DNA from: Ferruginibacter sp.
GTDB taxonomy: Bacteria; Bacteroidota; Bacteroidia; Chitinophagales; Chitinophagaceae
NCBI GenBank assembly: GCA_013141115.1
Contig: JABFRP010000002.1
Span: 1,290,647-1,354,646 of the forward strand
Direction of reading: 5' to 3'
Length of the DNA stretch: 64,000 bases
Shown here: positions 45,738 to 57,000 of the stretch, one piece after another
How positions within the stretch are numbered: the first letter of the stretch is position 1
How the letters are laid out: the number at the start of each line of letters is the position of its first letter
Notes under the pieces: generated by a model
Seen by the model: the letters and a program-made list of their open reading frames with translations, nothing else
Databases searched by the model: none
Told to the model about the DNA's origin: nothing
Translations under genes and position numbers: made by a program

Positions 45738-46202
45738 CTACAACCCAAACTGCTTTGCATGATGTATTACATGTTTATAATGCAGTAATATCCATTCACT
45801 AAAATTCAATTCTCCAAATACAGGATGTAATGTGGTGATGTAAGAGTCATCCTGAAAATAATTAATAAACTCTTCAATACTATCCTGCAATGCAGTAATT
45901 GCTTCAGCCATAGTATTGGTTTTTACGGGTAAGGGTTCCTCGCCTATTACAGAAGATGGCGCTTTTGTATTTTCTCTAAACTCCTTATCACTCAATAAAA
46001 AGGCTTTAAGCTTGGGCAAATGTTCGGTAGCTGATACCAAAGGAAAATGAAGTTTACCGGATGATACTTTAAAAAATGCGGTTACGTGTTCTACCATTTG
46101 CTGGGCATTCATTTTTCCCCATTTACCTGTAGCATCTGCGGTTAAATCTTTCAGCAAAAAAACAAATTGGTGTTGTATAAAGTCAAGTTTTACTTCATCC
46201 AT
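45738..46202 (-). CDS. DinB-like/DUF1569 protein
   Basis: WGKMNAQQMVEHVTAFF...LNFSEWILLHYKHVIHHAKQFGL. Confidence 0.6.
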   Translation of the reverse strand: MDEVKLDFIQHQFVFLLKDLTADATGKWGKMNAQQMVEHVTAFFKVSSGKLHFPLVSATEHLPKLKAFLLSDKEFRENTKAPSSVIGEEPLPVKTNTMAEAITALQDSIEEFINYFQDDSYITTLHPVFGELNFSEWILLHYKHVIHHAKQFGL

Positions 46203-46232
46203 AGTTGTAGTTTAGCTACACAATTTATAATA

Positions 46233-46266
46233 AAAAAAGCATCAACCGTATGGTTAATGCTTTTTA
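46233..46266 (-). terminator. Hairpin terminator downstream of adk
   Basis: AAAAAGCATCAACC-GTAT-GGTTAATGCTTTTT. Confidence 0.65.
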
Positions 46267-46283
46267 CAACTATTTTGTGCTAT

Positions 46284-46859
46284 TTAAATTCTTGTGTCTA
46301 TCTCTGCACTTAATGAACTAAAAATATCATTTACAGTACCTTCTCCTTTAACCATAACCACTTTATCAAAGTTTTTATAGTAGTCGGCAACCACTGCTGT
46401 TTTATTATGATACTCTGTAATTCTTGCCCTTATAACATTTTCATTGGTATCATCGCTACGGCCACTTGTTTCGCCACGTTTCATTAAGCGTTTTACCAAC
46501 TCTTCTTCTGTTACATTTAGGGCCAGCATTACAGCAATTGAGGTTTTTTTAAGCTCCAGCAATTTGTCCAGCGCTTCGGCCTGTGCAGCAGTACGTGGAA
46601 AACCATCAAACAAAAAACCCTTTGCTTCGGGGTTAGTATCCAATGCAGAGCTTATCATACCAATCACCACTTCATCCGGTACCAGTTGGCCTTTATCCAT
46701 CAATTTTTTTGCTTCCACACCCAATGGTGTTTGGTTAGCAATTTCGCTACGCAACAAATCGCCGGTGCTGAGATGTTTTAAGCCGTACTTTGCAATTAAT
46801 TTTTCGCTTTGTGTTCCTTTGCCGCTGCCGGGAGGGCCAAACAATATTAAATTAAACAT
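46284..46859 (-). CDS. adk: Adenylate kinase
   Basis: MFNLILFGPPGSGKGTQSEKLIAKYGLKHLSTGDLLRSEI...GFLFDGFPRTAAQAE. Confidence 0.96.
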   Translation of the reverse strand: MFNLILFGPPGSGKGTQSEKLIAKYGLKHLSTGDLLRSEIANQTPLGVEAKKLMDKGQLVPDEVVIGMISSALDTNPEAKGFLFDGFPRTAAQAEALDKLLELKKTSIAVMLALNVTEEELVKRLMKRGETSGRSDDTNENVIRARITEYHNKTAVVADYYKNFDKVVMVKGEGTVNDIFSSLSAEIDTRI

Positions 46860-46991
46860 ATTTACTTGCTAACCTTATGGTGTAAGCAAATATAATATAC
46901 GAACTTTAAATATCCTTTAACAATTGTAAGAATCTATTGAAAAACTTTAAGTTTACCTTTTTCGTATATCTAAAACCTTTTATAAACAGGG

Positions 46992-47570
46992 TTGTTATCA
47001 CTTATGAATAATTTATTTTACACCACAATATTAGCTATGGTTGTATTAACCAGCTGCAGTAATTCATCAAACAATAAAAGCAAAGCAAACCATATGGATA
47101 GTGCTAAACAACAGAATCCCGTGTTTTCTACCACCGATACACAAAAAGTAACTATTGGTAATGAGGAATGGAGAAGGATTTTACCCAAAGAGGTATATGA
47201 CATTGCAAGAGAAAAAGGCACCGAAAGGGCTTTTACCGGCAAATACAATGACCACAAAGAAATAGGTGCTTATCATTGTGCAGCTTGTGGCAACCCACTT
47301 TTTCGCAGCAATGGCAAATTTGAAAGCAGCTGCGGCTGGCCCAGTTTTTTTGAACCTATTACTAAAGGCAGCATTATTTATGCCCCCGATAATGCTTATG
47401 GTATGAAGAGAACCGAAGTAATGTGTGGCCGTTGTAAAAGCCATTTGGGCCATGTATTTGAAGATGGGCCGCCGCCTACAGGTTTACGTTATTGCATTAA
47501 TTCGGTAATTCTGGATTTTGAAAAAGCGAAAGATGCTGCTGAAATATTTAATCAGCAAAAAAGTGACTAA
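46992..47570 (+). CDS. msrB: Peptide-methionine (R)-S-oxide reductase, lipoprotein form
   Basis: Lipobox VVLTSCSNS; YHCAACGNPLFRSNGKFESSCGWPSFFEPI...EVMCGRCKSHLGHVFEDGPPPTGLRYCINS. Confidence 0.93.
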   Translation: MLSLMNNLFYTTILAMVVLTSCSNSSNNKSKANHMDSAKQQNPVFSTTDTQKVTIGNEEWRRILPKEVYDIAREKGTERAFTGKYNDHKEIGAYHCAACGNPLFRSNGKFESSCGWPSFFEPITKGSIIYAPDNAYGMKRTEVMCGRCKSHLGHVFEDGPPPTGLRYCINSVILDFEKAKDAAEIFNQQKSD

Positions 47571-47602
47571 TAAAATTTCACTTGCCCTGTTGTAATTATT
47601 TG

Positions 47603-47628
47603 TCCCGCCAAAATTTTGGCGGGATTTT
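47603..47628 (+). terminator. Hairpin terminator after msrB
   Basis: TCCCGCCAAAATTTTGGCGGGATTTT, perfect palindrome. Confidence 0.75.
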
Positions 47629-47696
47629 GCATTACCTATTTTCTGTTGCCAAATAAAATTATCTTTCATATCTTACTTTTCACTAAACTTTTAATA

Positions 47697-49607
47697 ATGA
47701 AAAATATACTGATTTTCGCTGCTGTATTTTCTCTTTTTTCCTGCAACAGCAATACTACTGCTGAAAAAAAGGATGTAAAGCTATACAGCATTCAACAGTT
47801 GTATAAAACAAAAAATATTAATGGTGGTGCATTTAACAAAGATGAAACTAAAATACTGGTAAATAATAACGAGACGGGCATATTTAATGTGTATGAAATT
47901 AATTTAACCGATACCAGTATGAAGCCCCTCACCCAATCGGCCAAAGAATCTTTTTTTAGTAATGACTATGTGCCGGGAACTGATAAATTTATTTACAGTG
48001 CAGATCAGGGCGGAAATGAAAACGATCATTTATACCTGCAAAGCCCCGGAGAGCCTGTGAAAGATCTAACCCCCGGGGCAAAAGAAAAGGCTTCTTTTGC
48101 CGGATGGGATAAAAGCCGTGCAAATTTGTACTATACCAGTAATAAAAGGGATGCTAAATTTTTTGACTTGTATAAAATGGATACCTCCAGGTGGATGCCT
48201 GCTTTAATTTATAAGAATGAAAACGGTTTGGATGTAAATAATATTTCTTACAATGAAAAGTACCTGCTGCTTACTAAAAGTATTACAACAGATAAAAACG
48301 AAATGTACCTGATGGATGCTGCTAAAAAAGAAATGAAAAAAATTTCTTCAGATAGTGGTGATGCTGTTTATTCACCCATGGCATTTGACTTAAATGATTC
48401 CTCATTTTATTATACCACAAATGAAGGAAAGGAATTTACGTATCTGGTAAAATATGATATTGTATCTGGCAATAAGGATAAACTTTATGAAACAAACTGG
48501 GATGTTGCTTATATGAGCCTTAGCCAAAATGGTAAATACCGCGTTATTGGAATAAATGAAGATGGCAGAAACAAAGTCTTATTATTTGATCATAAAACCG
48601 GAGAGCCACTTAAGTTTCCGGAAATAACCGGCGGGGATGTGCAGGGTGTAAATATTTCGTACAGTGAAAAAAATATGATTTTGTCTGTAGCCAGTGATAA
48701 AAGCCCGGTAAATTTATGGAGCTATAATTTTGAAACAAAGCAATTAAAACAATTAACCAAAACACTAAGTGATGAAATAAACCCGGACGACCTGGTTGAT
48801 GCAGCAGTAATAAGATTTAAGTCCTTTGATGGTGTAGAAGTACCGGCAATTTTTTACAAACCACTTACAACTTCCGTAGATGCAAAAATACCAGCCCTTG
48901 TTTGGGTGCATGGCGGCCCCGGAGGGCAATCAAGAGCAGGGTATTCTCAGGCTATCCAATATTTTGTAAACCATGGTTATGCTATTTTGGCTGTTAATAA
49001 CAGGGGTAGTAGCGGCTATGGTAAAACCTTTTACAAAATGGACAATCAAAACCATGGCGATAAAGACCTTATGGATTGTGTTTATGGAAAAAAATGGCTG
49101 GCAAAACAGGATTATATAGATGGAAACAAAATAGGAATTTATGGAGGAAGCTACGGAGGCTTTATGAGTCTTGCAGGTATCATCTTTCATCCTCAGGAAT
49201 TTAAAGTAGGAGTTGATTTATTTGGTGTGGCCAACTGGCCCCGTACATTAAAAAATATTCCTCCCTATTGGGAAAGTTTTAAAAAATCATTGTACACAGA
49301 GATGGGAGATCCATTTGGTGCAGATTCAACAAGATTAAAAAACATTTCGCCTTTATTTAATACCGATAAAATAAAAACGCCTTTGCTGGTACTTCAAGGT
49401 TCTAACGACCCAAGGGTTTTACAGCAGGAAAGTGATGAAATAGTAGCAGGCGCCAAAAAAAACGGAACTCCTGTGGAATATGTTTTATTTCCTGATGAAG
49501 GACATGGTTTTATAAAAAAAGAAAACCAAATGAAAGCAGCTGAAGAGACATTGAAGTTTTTAGACAAATATTTAAAATCTGATCAACCAAAAAACAAGAT
49601 GAACTAA
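47697..49607 (+). CDS. S9-family prolyl oligopeptidase-like lipoprotein
   Basis: MKNILIFAAVFSLFSCNSN lipobox; VWVHGGPGGQSRAGYS; KIGIYGGSYGGFMSL (GxSxG-type); LLVLQGSNDPRV; PDEGHGF. Start moved to 47697. Confidence 0.9.
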   Translation: MKNILIFAAVFSLFSCNSNTTAEKKDVKLYSIQQLYKTKNINGGAFNKDETKILVNNNETGIFNVYEINLTDTSMKPLTQSAKESFFSNDYVPGTDKFIYSADQGGNENDHLYLQSPGEPVKDLTPGAKEKASFAGWDKSRANLYYTSNKRDAKFFDLYKMDTSRWMPALIYKNENGLDVNNISYNEKYLLLTKSITTDKNEMYLMDAAKKEMKKISSDSGDAVYSPMAFDLNDSSFYYTTNEGKEFTYLVKYDIVSGNKDKLYETNWDVAYMSLSQNGKYRVIGINEDGRNKVLLFDHKTGEPLKFPEITGGDVQGVNISYSEKNMILSVASDKSPVNLWSYNFETKQLKQLTKTLSDEINPDDLVDAAVIRFKSFDGVEVPAIFYKPLTTSVDAKIPALVWVHGGPGGQSRAGYSQAIQYFVNHGYAILAVNNRGSSGYGKTFYKMDNQNHGDKDLMDCVYGKKWLAKQDYIDGNKIGIYGGSYGGFMSLAGIIFHPQEFKVGVDLFGVANWPRTLKNIPPYWESFKKSLYTEMGDPFGADSTRLKNISPLFNTDKIKTPLLVLQGSNDPRVLQQESDEIVAGAKKNGTPVEYVLFPDEGHGFIKKENQMKAAEETLKFLDKYLKSDQPKNKMN

Positions 49608-49618
49608 TATTAAAATAA

Positions 49619-49655
49619 AAAAACGCCCTTAACTAGTTGGGGGCGTTTTTATTTT
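49619..49655. terminator. Bidirectional terminator between convergent genes
   Basis: AAAACGCCC...GGGCGTTTTTATTTTAT. Confidence 0.75.
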
Positions 49656-49665
49656 ATCGATTATT

Positions 49666-51870
49666 TTACATTTTTTTCAATAAAATCTTTCGCTGGCTAA
49701 AATTATATGCTGCATCAATAAACTCAAGCATCTTACCATAATCTTCTTTTTTAATTTTGGTTTGCTTGTATACTTTTTTAATGTTTAGTTTAAGTACACT
49801 GCCTTCAATAGTGGCAGTAGTAACAAAAGCTCCAGTCTCATTTTCTACACTTTGGTTTAAGCCGGCAAGGCCTTTAACTGTAAAGCCAGCAGGAATGGTA
49901 TAATTAATATTCCATGTAAGCATATGCGGATAACGTACATCAATATCATATTTACGCTGCCTGTCTTCGGGCTTTACCTGTATTTGCCCGCCCATCAATA
50001 AAGGTACATTTACCAAATAATTTTTACCCGCTTTTCTGGTAAGATCGCCCAGTACAAATTTTTCTGTGTATTTTAATTCCTGTTTATTAAATGTTCTGCC
50101 ATCGGTTATTAAAGTAAAATTATCGTAGCTGATCACATTGCTGTACTCATTTTGCAGCTGCCCTTTCATATACACCGGCTTGCGTTTTTTAAACTCTTCT
50201 TTTTTTGCAAATATCAGGCGGTCAATTTCTTCTCTTCTTTTTTCCGGCAGTTCATCCAGATCGTTATCACCAAAATAAGCCAGGTAATCTACATCATACA
50301 CGTTGGTATAATTTAATGCTGGCCCTTCATTATCGTGTTTGCTAATGCCTTTGTAAGAAGAGGTAGAGGTAATATTTGTTTTTTCCAGATTTTCATCCAT
50401 CGATGCATCAATGATGGTGTTGCTGTAATTTTCTTCGGGTGTGGTTACCGGTAAAGTAATAGCTGTAGCTGTTGGGTTTTTGCCAAGTGTAACAGTATAG
50501 GCTTCGTTGCCCAGGTGATCATCTTTTAAATCAAAAGGATTACTGTTGGTTGAAAAATTAAACACGTATTTGTTTTTTGCTTTTACCAACCATTGCAGTT
50601 CTGTTCCAAAAATTACATTACCCATTTCGGTAATGCTGTTGTCGGTAGTGATAATTAATTCTGCAACTATATTTTTTCGCTTTAATTTTTCAAGCATTAC
50701 ATAAGCAAAAAACTGGCTACCCAGGCGCTTGCCATACAAACCATTGGTATGGCGTAAAATATAATACACCCTTTTAATAAAGTCATCGTCGTTTAAATCG
50801 TATGCTTCGCCTTTGCGTAAATAATATTCTGTTTGGCTTAAGAGGCCAGTAGTGTAAGCTGCTAAAATATTATCCTGTGTTACTTTTTTGCCTGCACTGG
50901 CATCCATTTTTTCGTAAATACCATTTACCTTTTTTGCCAGCTCTTCAGGTGTGATTGATTTTTTCAGTTCGCCCCTATCGCTAATAAACAAATCTTCTGC
51001 GTTGTTATTTTTTGAATAAATGATCTGGAATTTTGTCATGGGTAAAACCATATATTCATTTACCCAGCGGGTATCTTTTATTTTTTCCCTGTCTTTGTCT
51101 TCCCAGGTAAATGTTTTGTAGCCACCGGCAGAGCCTTCTTTAAATTCCGGTGCACCATTAATAGATTTACTGTTGACATAACTTTTTTCATCGGTATTAA
51201 TTTCAAACTTCTGGCTTACTACCGGGTACCCCCTGTGGCACAGATAATACACCGGATCAAACTCCAGCGAATTCATTTTAGCAGCATCGTTATCATTAAA
51301 AACGGTGCTGGCATAATCTATTATATCACCAGGTTCTAAATTAGATACCGCCAGCTTAAAATAAATATTTTCGCTTTTGGTTTTATTTTTTATAGTGCTT
51401 TGTTTTTCAAAATAAGGGGTAAAAGTGCCAGGTACATCATCATTATCTTCTACCAGTACAGCAGTTAATAAAGAAACAGTGTCTACGGTTCCATCTGCTT
51501 TAATAATGTGTAAGGCAAAGCCATCATTCTCGTGCCCACGCCTGAAGTAAAACTCTGAAAAACTGTTTACGCCATCTTTATCCAGCAGTTTTATTTTGCG
51601 ATGAGTGGTTTCATACACATTCAGTTTATCTACTCCGGAGCCTTTATCAAAAACAAATTTTACTTTTTGTGCAATAATTACCCCCGAGAAACCTTTCCAT
51701 TTTTCCGGAATCTGATTGCTGCTAAAATCAACATCAGCCTCTTTCCACACTGCATCCATATTAGATTGCAATTTATTGGCCAGGTCTTCTTTTATAGTTT
51801 GAGCAAATGTGGTGGCGTTAATTAAAACGGCAACCAATAAAATTTTTATGTTGAGGAATTGATGCTTCAT
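49666..51870 (-). CDS. DUF3857-type exported protein (transglutaminase-like family)
   Basis: Signal peptide; DUF3857-like N-terminal region; divergent paralogous layout with the neighbouring gene. Confidence 0.65.
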   Translation of the reverse strand: MKHQFLNIKILLVAVLINATTFAQTIKEDLANKLQSNMDAVWKEADVDFSSNQIPEKWKGFSGVIIAQKVKFVFDKGSGVDKLNVYETTHRKIKLLDKDGVNSFSEFYFRRGHENDGFALHIIKADGTVDTVSLLTAVLVEDNDDVPGTFTPYFEKQSTIKNKTKSENIYFKLAVSNLEPGDIIDYASTVFNDNDAAKMNSLEFDPVYYLCHRGYPVVSQKFEINTDEKSYVNSKSINGAPEFKEGSAGGYKTFTWEDKDREKIKDTRWVNEYMVLPMTKFQIIYSKNNNAEDLFISDRGELKKSITPEELAKKVNGIYEKMDASAGKKVTQDNILAAYTTGLLSQTEYYLRKGEAYDLNDDDFIKRVYYILRHTNGLYGKRLGSQFFAYVMLEKLKRKNIVAELIITTDNSITEMGNVIFGTELQWLVKAKNKYVFNFSTNSNPFDLKDDHLGNEAYTVTLGKNPTATAITLPVTTPEENYSNTIIDASMDENLEKTNITSTSSYKGISKHDNEGPALNYTNVYDVDYLAYFGDNDLDELPEKRREEIDRLIFAKKEEFKKRKPVYMKGQLQNEYSNVISYDNFTLITDGRTFNKQELKYTEKFVLGDLTRKAGKNYLVNVPLLMGGQIQVKPEDRQRKYDIDVRYPHMLTWNINYTIPAGFTVKGLAGLNQSVENETGAFVTTATIEGSVLKLNIKKVYKQTKIKKEDYGKMLEFIDAAYNFSQRKILLKKM

Positions 51871-51872
51871 TG

Positions 51873-53921
51873 TTATTGTTTTTTTACGGGTGTGGTTTTA
51901 GCAGGGGTTACAGTTTTTACAGGGGCTTTTACAGGCGCTGCTTTTACCGGTGCAGCCGGAATATCTTTTGGTGCCACATAGTTAGGGTCTTTTTCTACCA
52001 TAACAATGTTGTTATTAAAGTCTTTCAGTTTTTTTAAAAACTCCTTCCAGTTGGTAAAATCAGCTTTGGGTATAGTACCTGTTTTTATTGATAAAGATTT
52101 TTTTAAAACAATTTTATTACCCTGTTGTGTATAGCTACCGGCAAAACCATAATCTGTGGCCTGCTGGTTAAATGCTTCGGGCAGATCTTTTATTTTATAG
52201 CCCGGCAACACTAATTCAATTTCATCTTCGGCAGTATAAATGCTGTTGAATTCATAAGGATTTACCCTTTTATCATCGGGCATAAATGCACTTAATTTCC
52301 TGGGAAAAAAATCTATGCCTGCATAAATTTCTTTTTCATCACGGATAATGTTGTTGCTTAAATCAATATCGCCTTCTATCACCACCGGAATTTCTCTGTT
52401 GCTTAAGTCGGATGTTTTTACATTAGTAGCCGTTAGGTTATCATTACCAAACTCCAGCATTTTTTGCAGCACTTCTTTTTTACGGTCGGTAGGTAACTCC
52501 TGAAAATACTGATGAAAACCCGTTCTTTCCTCTCCGGTAAACGTAACCTTTAAATGCCCTTTTAAAATATTATCGTTTAAAGTAAAAGAGGCTTGGGTTA
52601 AAATTTTATTTTGATTAATATCTGCAACCGGTACTTTTAATATCTGGTGTTCTGTTCCCTTTCCTACCAATGCTTCTTTACCCTGAATGCGGTAAGCATA
52701 CTCGCCAACAGGTACATAATTTTCTGTGGCATCAAAAAAGTAAGTTTTGCCAGCTATAAATACCGTGGAAATACAATGATTATCCACACACAAAGAAGGG
52801 ATAGCATAAGTGTAAGGCAAATGCCGTGTACCTATCCACGTCATGTGTGCATCAAGGCCGGCAAGCTTCAGCATTTCGGTAACCAGGTTGGCCATGCCTT
52901 TGCAATCGCCATACTTATTTTTAAAAACATCTTGAACCGTTTGTGGTACAAAGCCTGCATAACCATCTTCAAAAGCAATGTAGCGGATATTATCCTGCAC
53001 CCAGTAAAAAATTGATTTTGCTTTTTCAAGATCATTTGTTTTTCCACGTACCAGCTCATCTACTTTAGGTTTTAATGTAGCTGTTTTATTATCCGTTTTT
53101 GAATACAGGTATTGATACCATTTGTATAGATCGGCGGCACTTTCAAAACCTTTTTCCTGTTTGCCATCTGCAGTAAAAGATTTTACCAACACTATTATGT
53201 GCGGAAAAGTATATCCAACCGGTAATGCATTTTCTTCGTTGTTCAGCAATGGCAGGTCTTTCATTTTAAATGTGTACACTATTTTCTTGCCTTCGGTTTC
53301 GGTGGATTTGGTGATGGTATAGCCAGCAAAATTCATTTCTCTGAATTCTAACTGAATATCGGCCGGCACCTTAAAGCGGATTATTTTTTCGCTGGTGGCA
53401 TAATTGCTATGGAATAAAACACGGGTTAAATATTTAGCATCTTTAATTTCTTTTTCTACCTCTACCATAGCCCCCATACCCATTTTTGGAATGATGATAT
53501 TGAAATATTTTACCCGGCTGTCATCATAAAAAATATCGCCGGAGGTAGCTGATTTGTCAATCGGTTTATTTTTAGAAGTGTAGTTAACAAACGAATTACC
53601 CGACTTGTAATATTGCTTTATTTTGGTTATGGCCGAAAACTTATTGTAAAACTCACCATATTGTACCATTGTTGCTTCACGCAAAGAAATGAATTGCACT
53701 TTTTGATTCATTAAAGCCGTTACCACCGGGCCGTTACCATCTCCTTTACCTACAGCAAAGTCGTATTCTTCAACATCTGCAACTACAGCAGATCTTTCAT
53801 CGGGGTATTTTCTTTTTAAACGGTAGGCTAAAGATTCATCATCATCACTTACCATTTGGGCTTTACTCTCGGAGGTAATGAGAAAAAATGTTGCCAGGAG
53901 TATCAGGAATAATTTTTGCAT
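51873..53921 (-). CDS. DUF3857/transglutaminase domain exported protein
   Basis: KSIFYWVQDNIRYIAFEDGYAGFVPQTVQDVFKNKYGDCKGMANLVTEMLK (transglutaminase Cys) ... DNHCISTVFIAGKTYFFDATE (His/Asp). Confidence 0.85.
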   Translation of the reverse strand: MQKLFLILLATFFLITSESKAQMVSDDDESLAYRLKRKYPDERSAVVADVEEYDFAVGKGDGNGPVVTALMNQKVQFISLREATMVQYGEFYNKFSAITKIKQYYKSGNSFVNYTSKNKPIDKSATSGDIFYDDSRVKYFNIIIPKMGMGAMVEVEKEIKDAKYLTRVLFHSNYATSEKIIRFKVPADIQLEFREMNFAGYTITKSTETEGKKIVYTFKMKDLPLLNNEENALPVGYTFPHIIVLVKSFTADGKQEKGFESAADLYKWYQYLYSKTDNKTATLKPKVDELVRGKTNDLEKAKSIFYWVQDNIRYIAFEDGYAGFVPQTVQDVFKNKYGDCKGMANLVTEMLKLAGLDAHMTWIGTRHLPYTYAIPSLCVDNHCISTVFIAGKTYFFDATENYVPVGEYAYRIQGKEALVGKGTEHQILKVPVADINQNKILTQASFTLNDNILKGHLKVTFTGEERTGFHQYFQELPTDRKKEVLQKMLEFGNDNLTATNVKTSDLSNREIPVVIEGDIDLSNNIIRDEKEIYAGIDFFPRKLSAFMPDDKRVNPYEFNSIYTAEDEIELVLPGYKIKDLPEAFNQQATDYGFAGSYTQQGNKIVLKKSLSIKTGTIPKADFTNWKEFLKKLKDFNNNIVMVEKDPNYVAPKDIPAAPVKAAPVKAPVKTVTPAKTTPVKKQ

Positions 53922-54063
53922 AGAAGAGGGTGTTTAGATTTTTGCTTAAATGAAAATAAGCAATAATACATTCGCCACCATAAATTATTAGTATTATTTC
54001 CGTTTACATAATTCTTTTGTAATAGCAGTAATTTTTCTGCAACTTCATACCACTAAAACTATC

Positions 54064-57000
54064 ATGATGAAAAAATTACACCGCTTCTGTGGGTTACTGA
54101 TGATTATTTTTTTAAGCACAGCTGCAACCGCTCAAAAAATATCGCTTGATCAATTTAAAAATTTAAAGGCCCGTAGCATTGGGCCAGCGGGTATGAGTGG
54201 CCGTGTAACTTCTATTGATGCTGTGCTCAGCAATCCCAATATCATTTATCTGGGTACAGCAAGTGGCGGTGTTTGGAAAACAGAGAACAGCGGCGCTAAA
54301 TGGGAGCCTATTTTTGATGAGCAGTCTATTTTAAATATTGGTGCGGTTGCCATTCAGCAAAGTAATCCATCTGTATTATGGGTGGGTACCGGCGAAGGCA
54401 ATCCACGCAACTCAATAAATATTGGCGGGGGTATTTATAAAAGCCTGGATGGAGGAAAAAACTGGAAAATGATGGGGCTGGAAAAAACAAAAAATATTCA
54501 CCGCATTATTATTGATCCGGAAAACCCCAATACCATTTACGCTGCGGCTATTGGTAATCCTTATGCCGAGCATCCGGAACGTGGTGTATACAAAACCACT
54601 GATGGGGGCGATAGCTGGAATTTAATTTTACATACCAATGATACCAGTGGTTGTGCCGATCTGATAATTGATCCTACCAACCCCAATAAACTAATTGCCG
54701 CCATGTGGCAGCACCGCCGCACACCTTATAGTTTTTACAGCGGTGGTGTTGGTAGTGGTTTATATATTACTTATGATGCCGGTAAAAACTGGAAAAAATT
54801 AGGTAAGGAAGAAGGTTTGCCCGAAGGCAATTATGGCCGTATTGGTTTAACTATCTGCAACGCAGAGCCCAAAAGAATTTACGCCATGGTGGAAGCTACC
54901 AAAAATGGTTTATACAAAACAGATGACGGTGGATTTAAGTGGGAGTTGGTAAACAGTAATAAAACCGATGTTACCAACAGGGCATTTTATTTTCAGGATA
55001 TCAAAGTAGATCCTAAAAATGAAAATCGTTTGTATAATATCACTCAAACCATTACCATGAGTGAAGATGGTGGTAAGAATTTTAGTACAGTAATTCCTTA
55101 CAGCGGTATTCATCCTGACCATCATGCATTTTGGATTAATCCCAACGATCCCAATTTTATTATAGATGGTAATGATGGCGGCATTGGCATTAGTCGTGAT
55201 AGGGGAAGAAACTGGATCTTCAGCGAACAATTGCCGGTAGGCCAGTTTTACCATATTAACGTTGATAATAAATTACCGTACAATGTAATGGGCGGCATGC
55301 AGGATAATGGCAGCTGGCGTGGCCCGGCTTATACCTGGACCAATGGTGGAATAAGAAATTTTTACTGGAATAGCTTATCAGGTGGTGATGGTTTTGATGT
55401 ATCACCAGATCCGGAAAATAATGATTGGGTGTATAGCATGAGCCAGGAAGGTGAACTACAGAAATTAAATGTAACCACCGGCGAAGATATGAGCATCAAG
55501 CCTCCCACACCAGATGTAAAAATGTATTTACGTTTTAATTGGAATGCTGCTTTTGCACAAGACCCTTTGGATGCCAAAACCATTTATTATGGCAGCCAGT
55601 TTTTACACAAAAGCACCAATAAAGGATTAAGCTGGCAAATAGTATCGCCGGATTTAACCACCGATAATAAACAACAACAAAACCAGGATAATAATGGCGG
55701 ACTATCTGTTGATATTACCGGAGCAGAAAATTACAATACCATTCTTTGTATTGCGCCCTCTTCTAAAGATAGTAAAGTAATTTGGGTGGGTACCGATGAT
55801 GGCAATGTACAACTAACAAAAGATGGCGGCAAAACCTGGACAAATTTCCGCAGTAAAATTGCAGGTATGCCTTTAGGTGCATGGATACCACAAATAACAG
55901 CGAGCCGCCACAATGCAGGTGAAGCGTTTGTAGTTTGTAACGATTATCGCAGGGGAGATTTTAAGCCCTATATTTTTCGTACCAAAAACTTTGGCCAAAC
56001 CTGGGAACGTATGTTGGATGAAAACAAAGCAAAAGGTTATGCATTATGTATGATACAAGACCCCACTGAACCCAATTTAATTTTTGCAGGAACAGAGCAG
56101 GGCCTTTGGATAAGTTTTGATAATGGTGCAACATTTCAACAATGGAAAAACGGCTACCCTTCGGTGTCTACTTATGATTTAGCTATACAGGAAAGAGAAG
56201 CTGATTTGTGTATAGCAACTTTTGGCAGGGCTATGTATATTTTAGATGATATCAGGCCATTAAGAAAAGCGGCGGCTAATAATGGCACAGCATTTACAAA
56301 AACATTGACCGTATTTGAGGCCCCTGCATCATACCAGGCCAATTATAAAAATGCACCAGGTTACGAGTGGAGTACATGGGGTTTGTATGAAGGACAAAAC
56401 AGGAGCCGTGGAGCAGCGTATTCTTTCTTTATAAAAAATGCTGCCAAAGCGGATAGCACAAAAAAATTAAAGATTGATTCTGCTACAATAAAAATTTATA
56501 ATAGCGCCAGTGAATTAATAAGAACTACAAAAATTAAAGTGGATACCGGTTTCAACAGAAATTACTGGCGGTACGAAACAAAAGGCATTCGCCAGCCCGG
56601 GTCTGCCAAACCCAAACCCGGAGCAGCAGAGCCGGTAAATTTTGGTATGCCGGTTTATCCCGGTACTTATAAAATTGTTGTGGGTTTAGGAAAAGAAGCA
56701 GATTCAACAATGCTTGTTGTAAACGCTGATCCAAATGTTGCCAACGATAAACAAGTGTATGATGCAAAAATGGTATTGTTGAAACGTTTAGATAAAAGCA
56801 CAGTAAGGTTAACAGACGTAACCGACCGTTTGGCCGAGGCTGAAGAAACTATTACAAAGCTGGATGCTCAATTAAAAAATGTGGAGGGAAAGGAAGCTGA
56901 TAGTTTACGTAAAGCCGGCAAAGCAATGACCGATTCTATAAAAAGTATCCGCTATTTTATTTTTGGCAAGCCGCAGGAAAAACAAGGCTATGGTTCGCCC

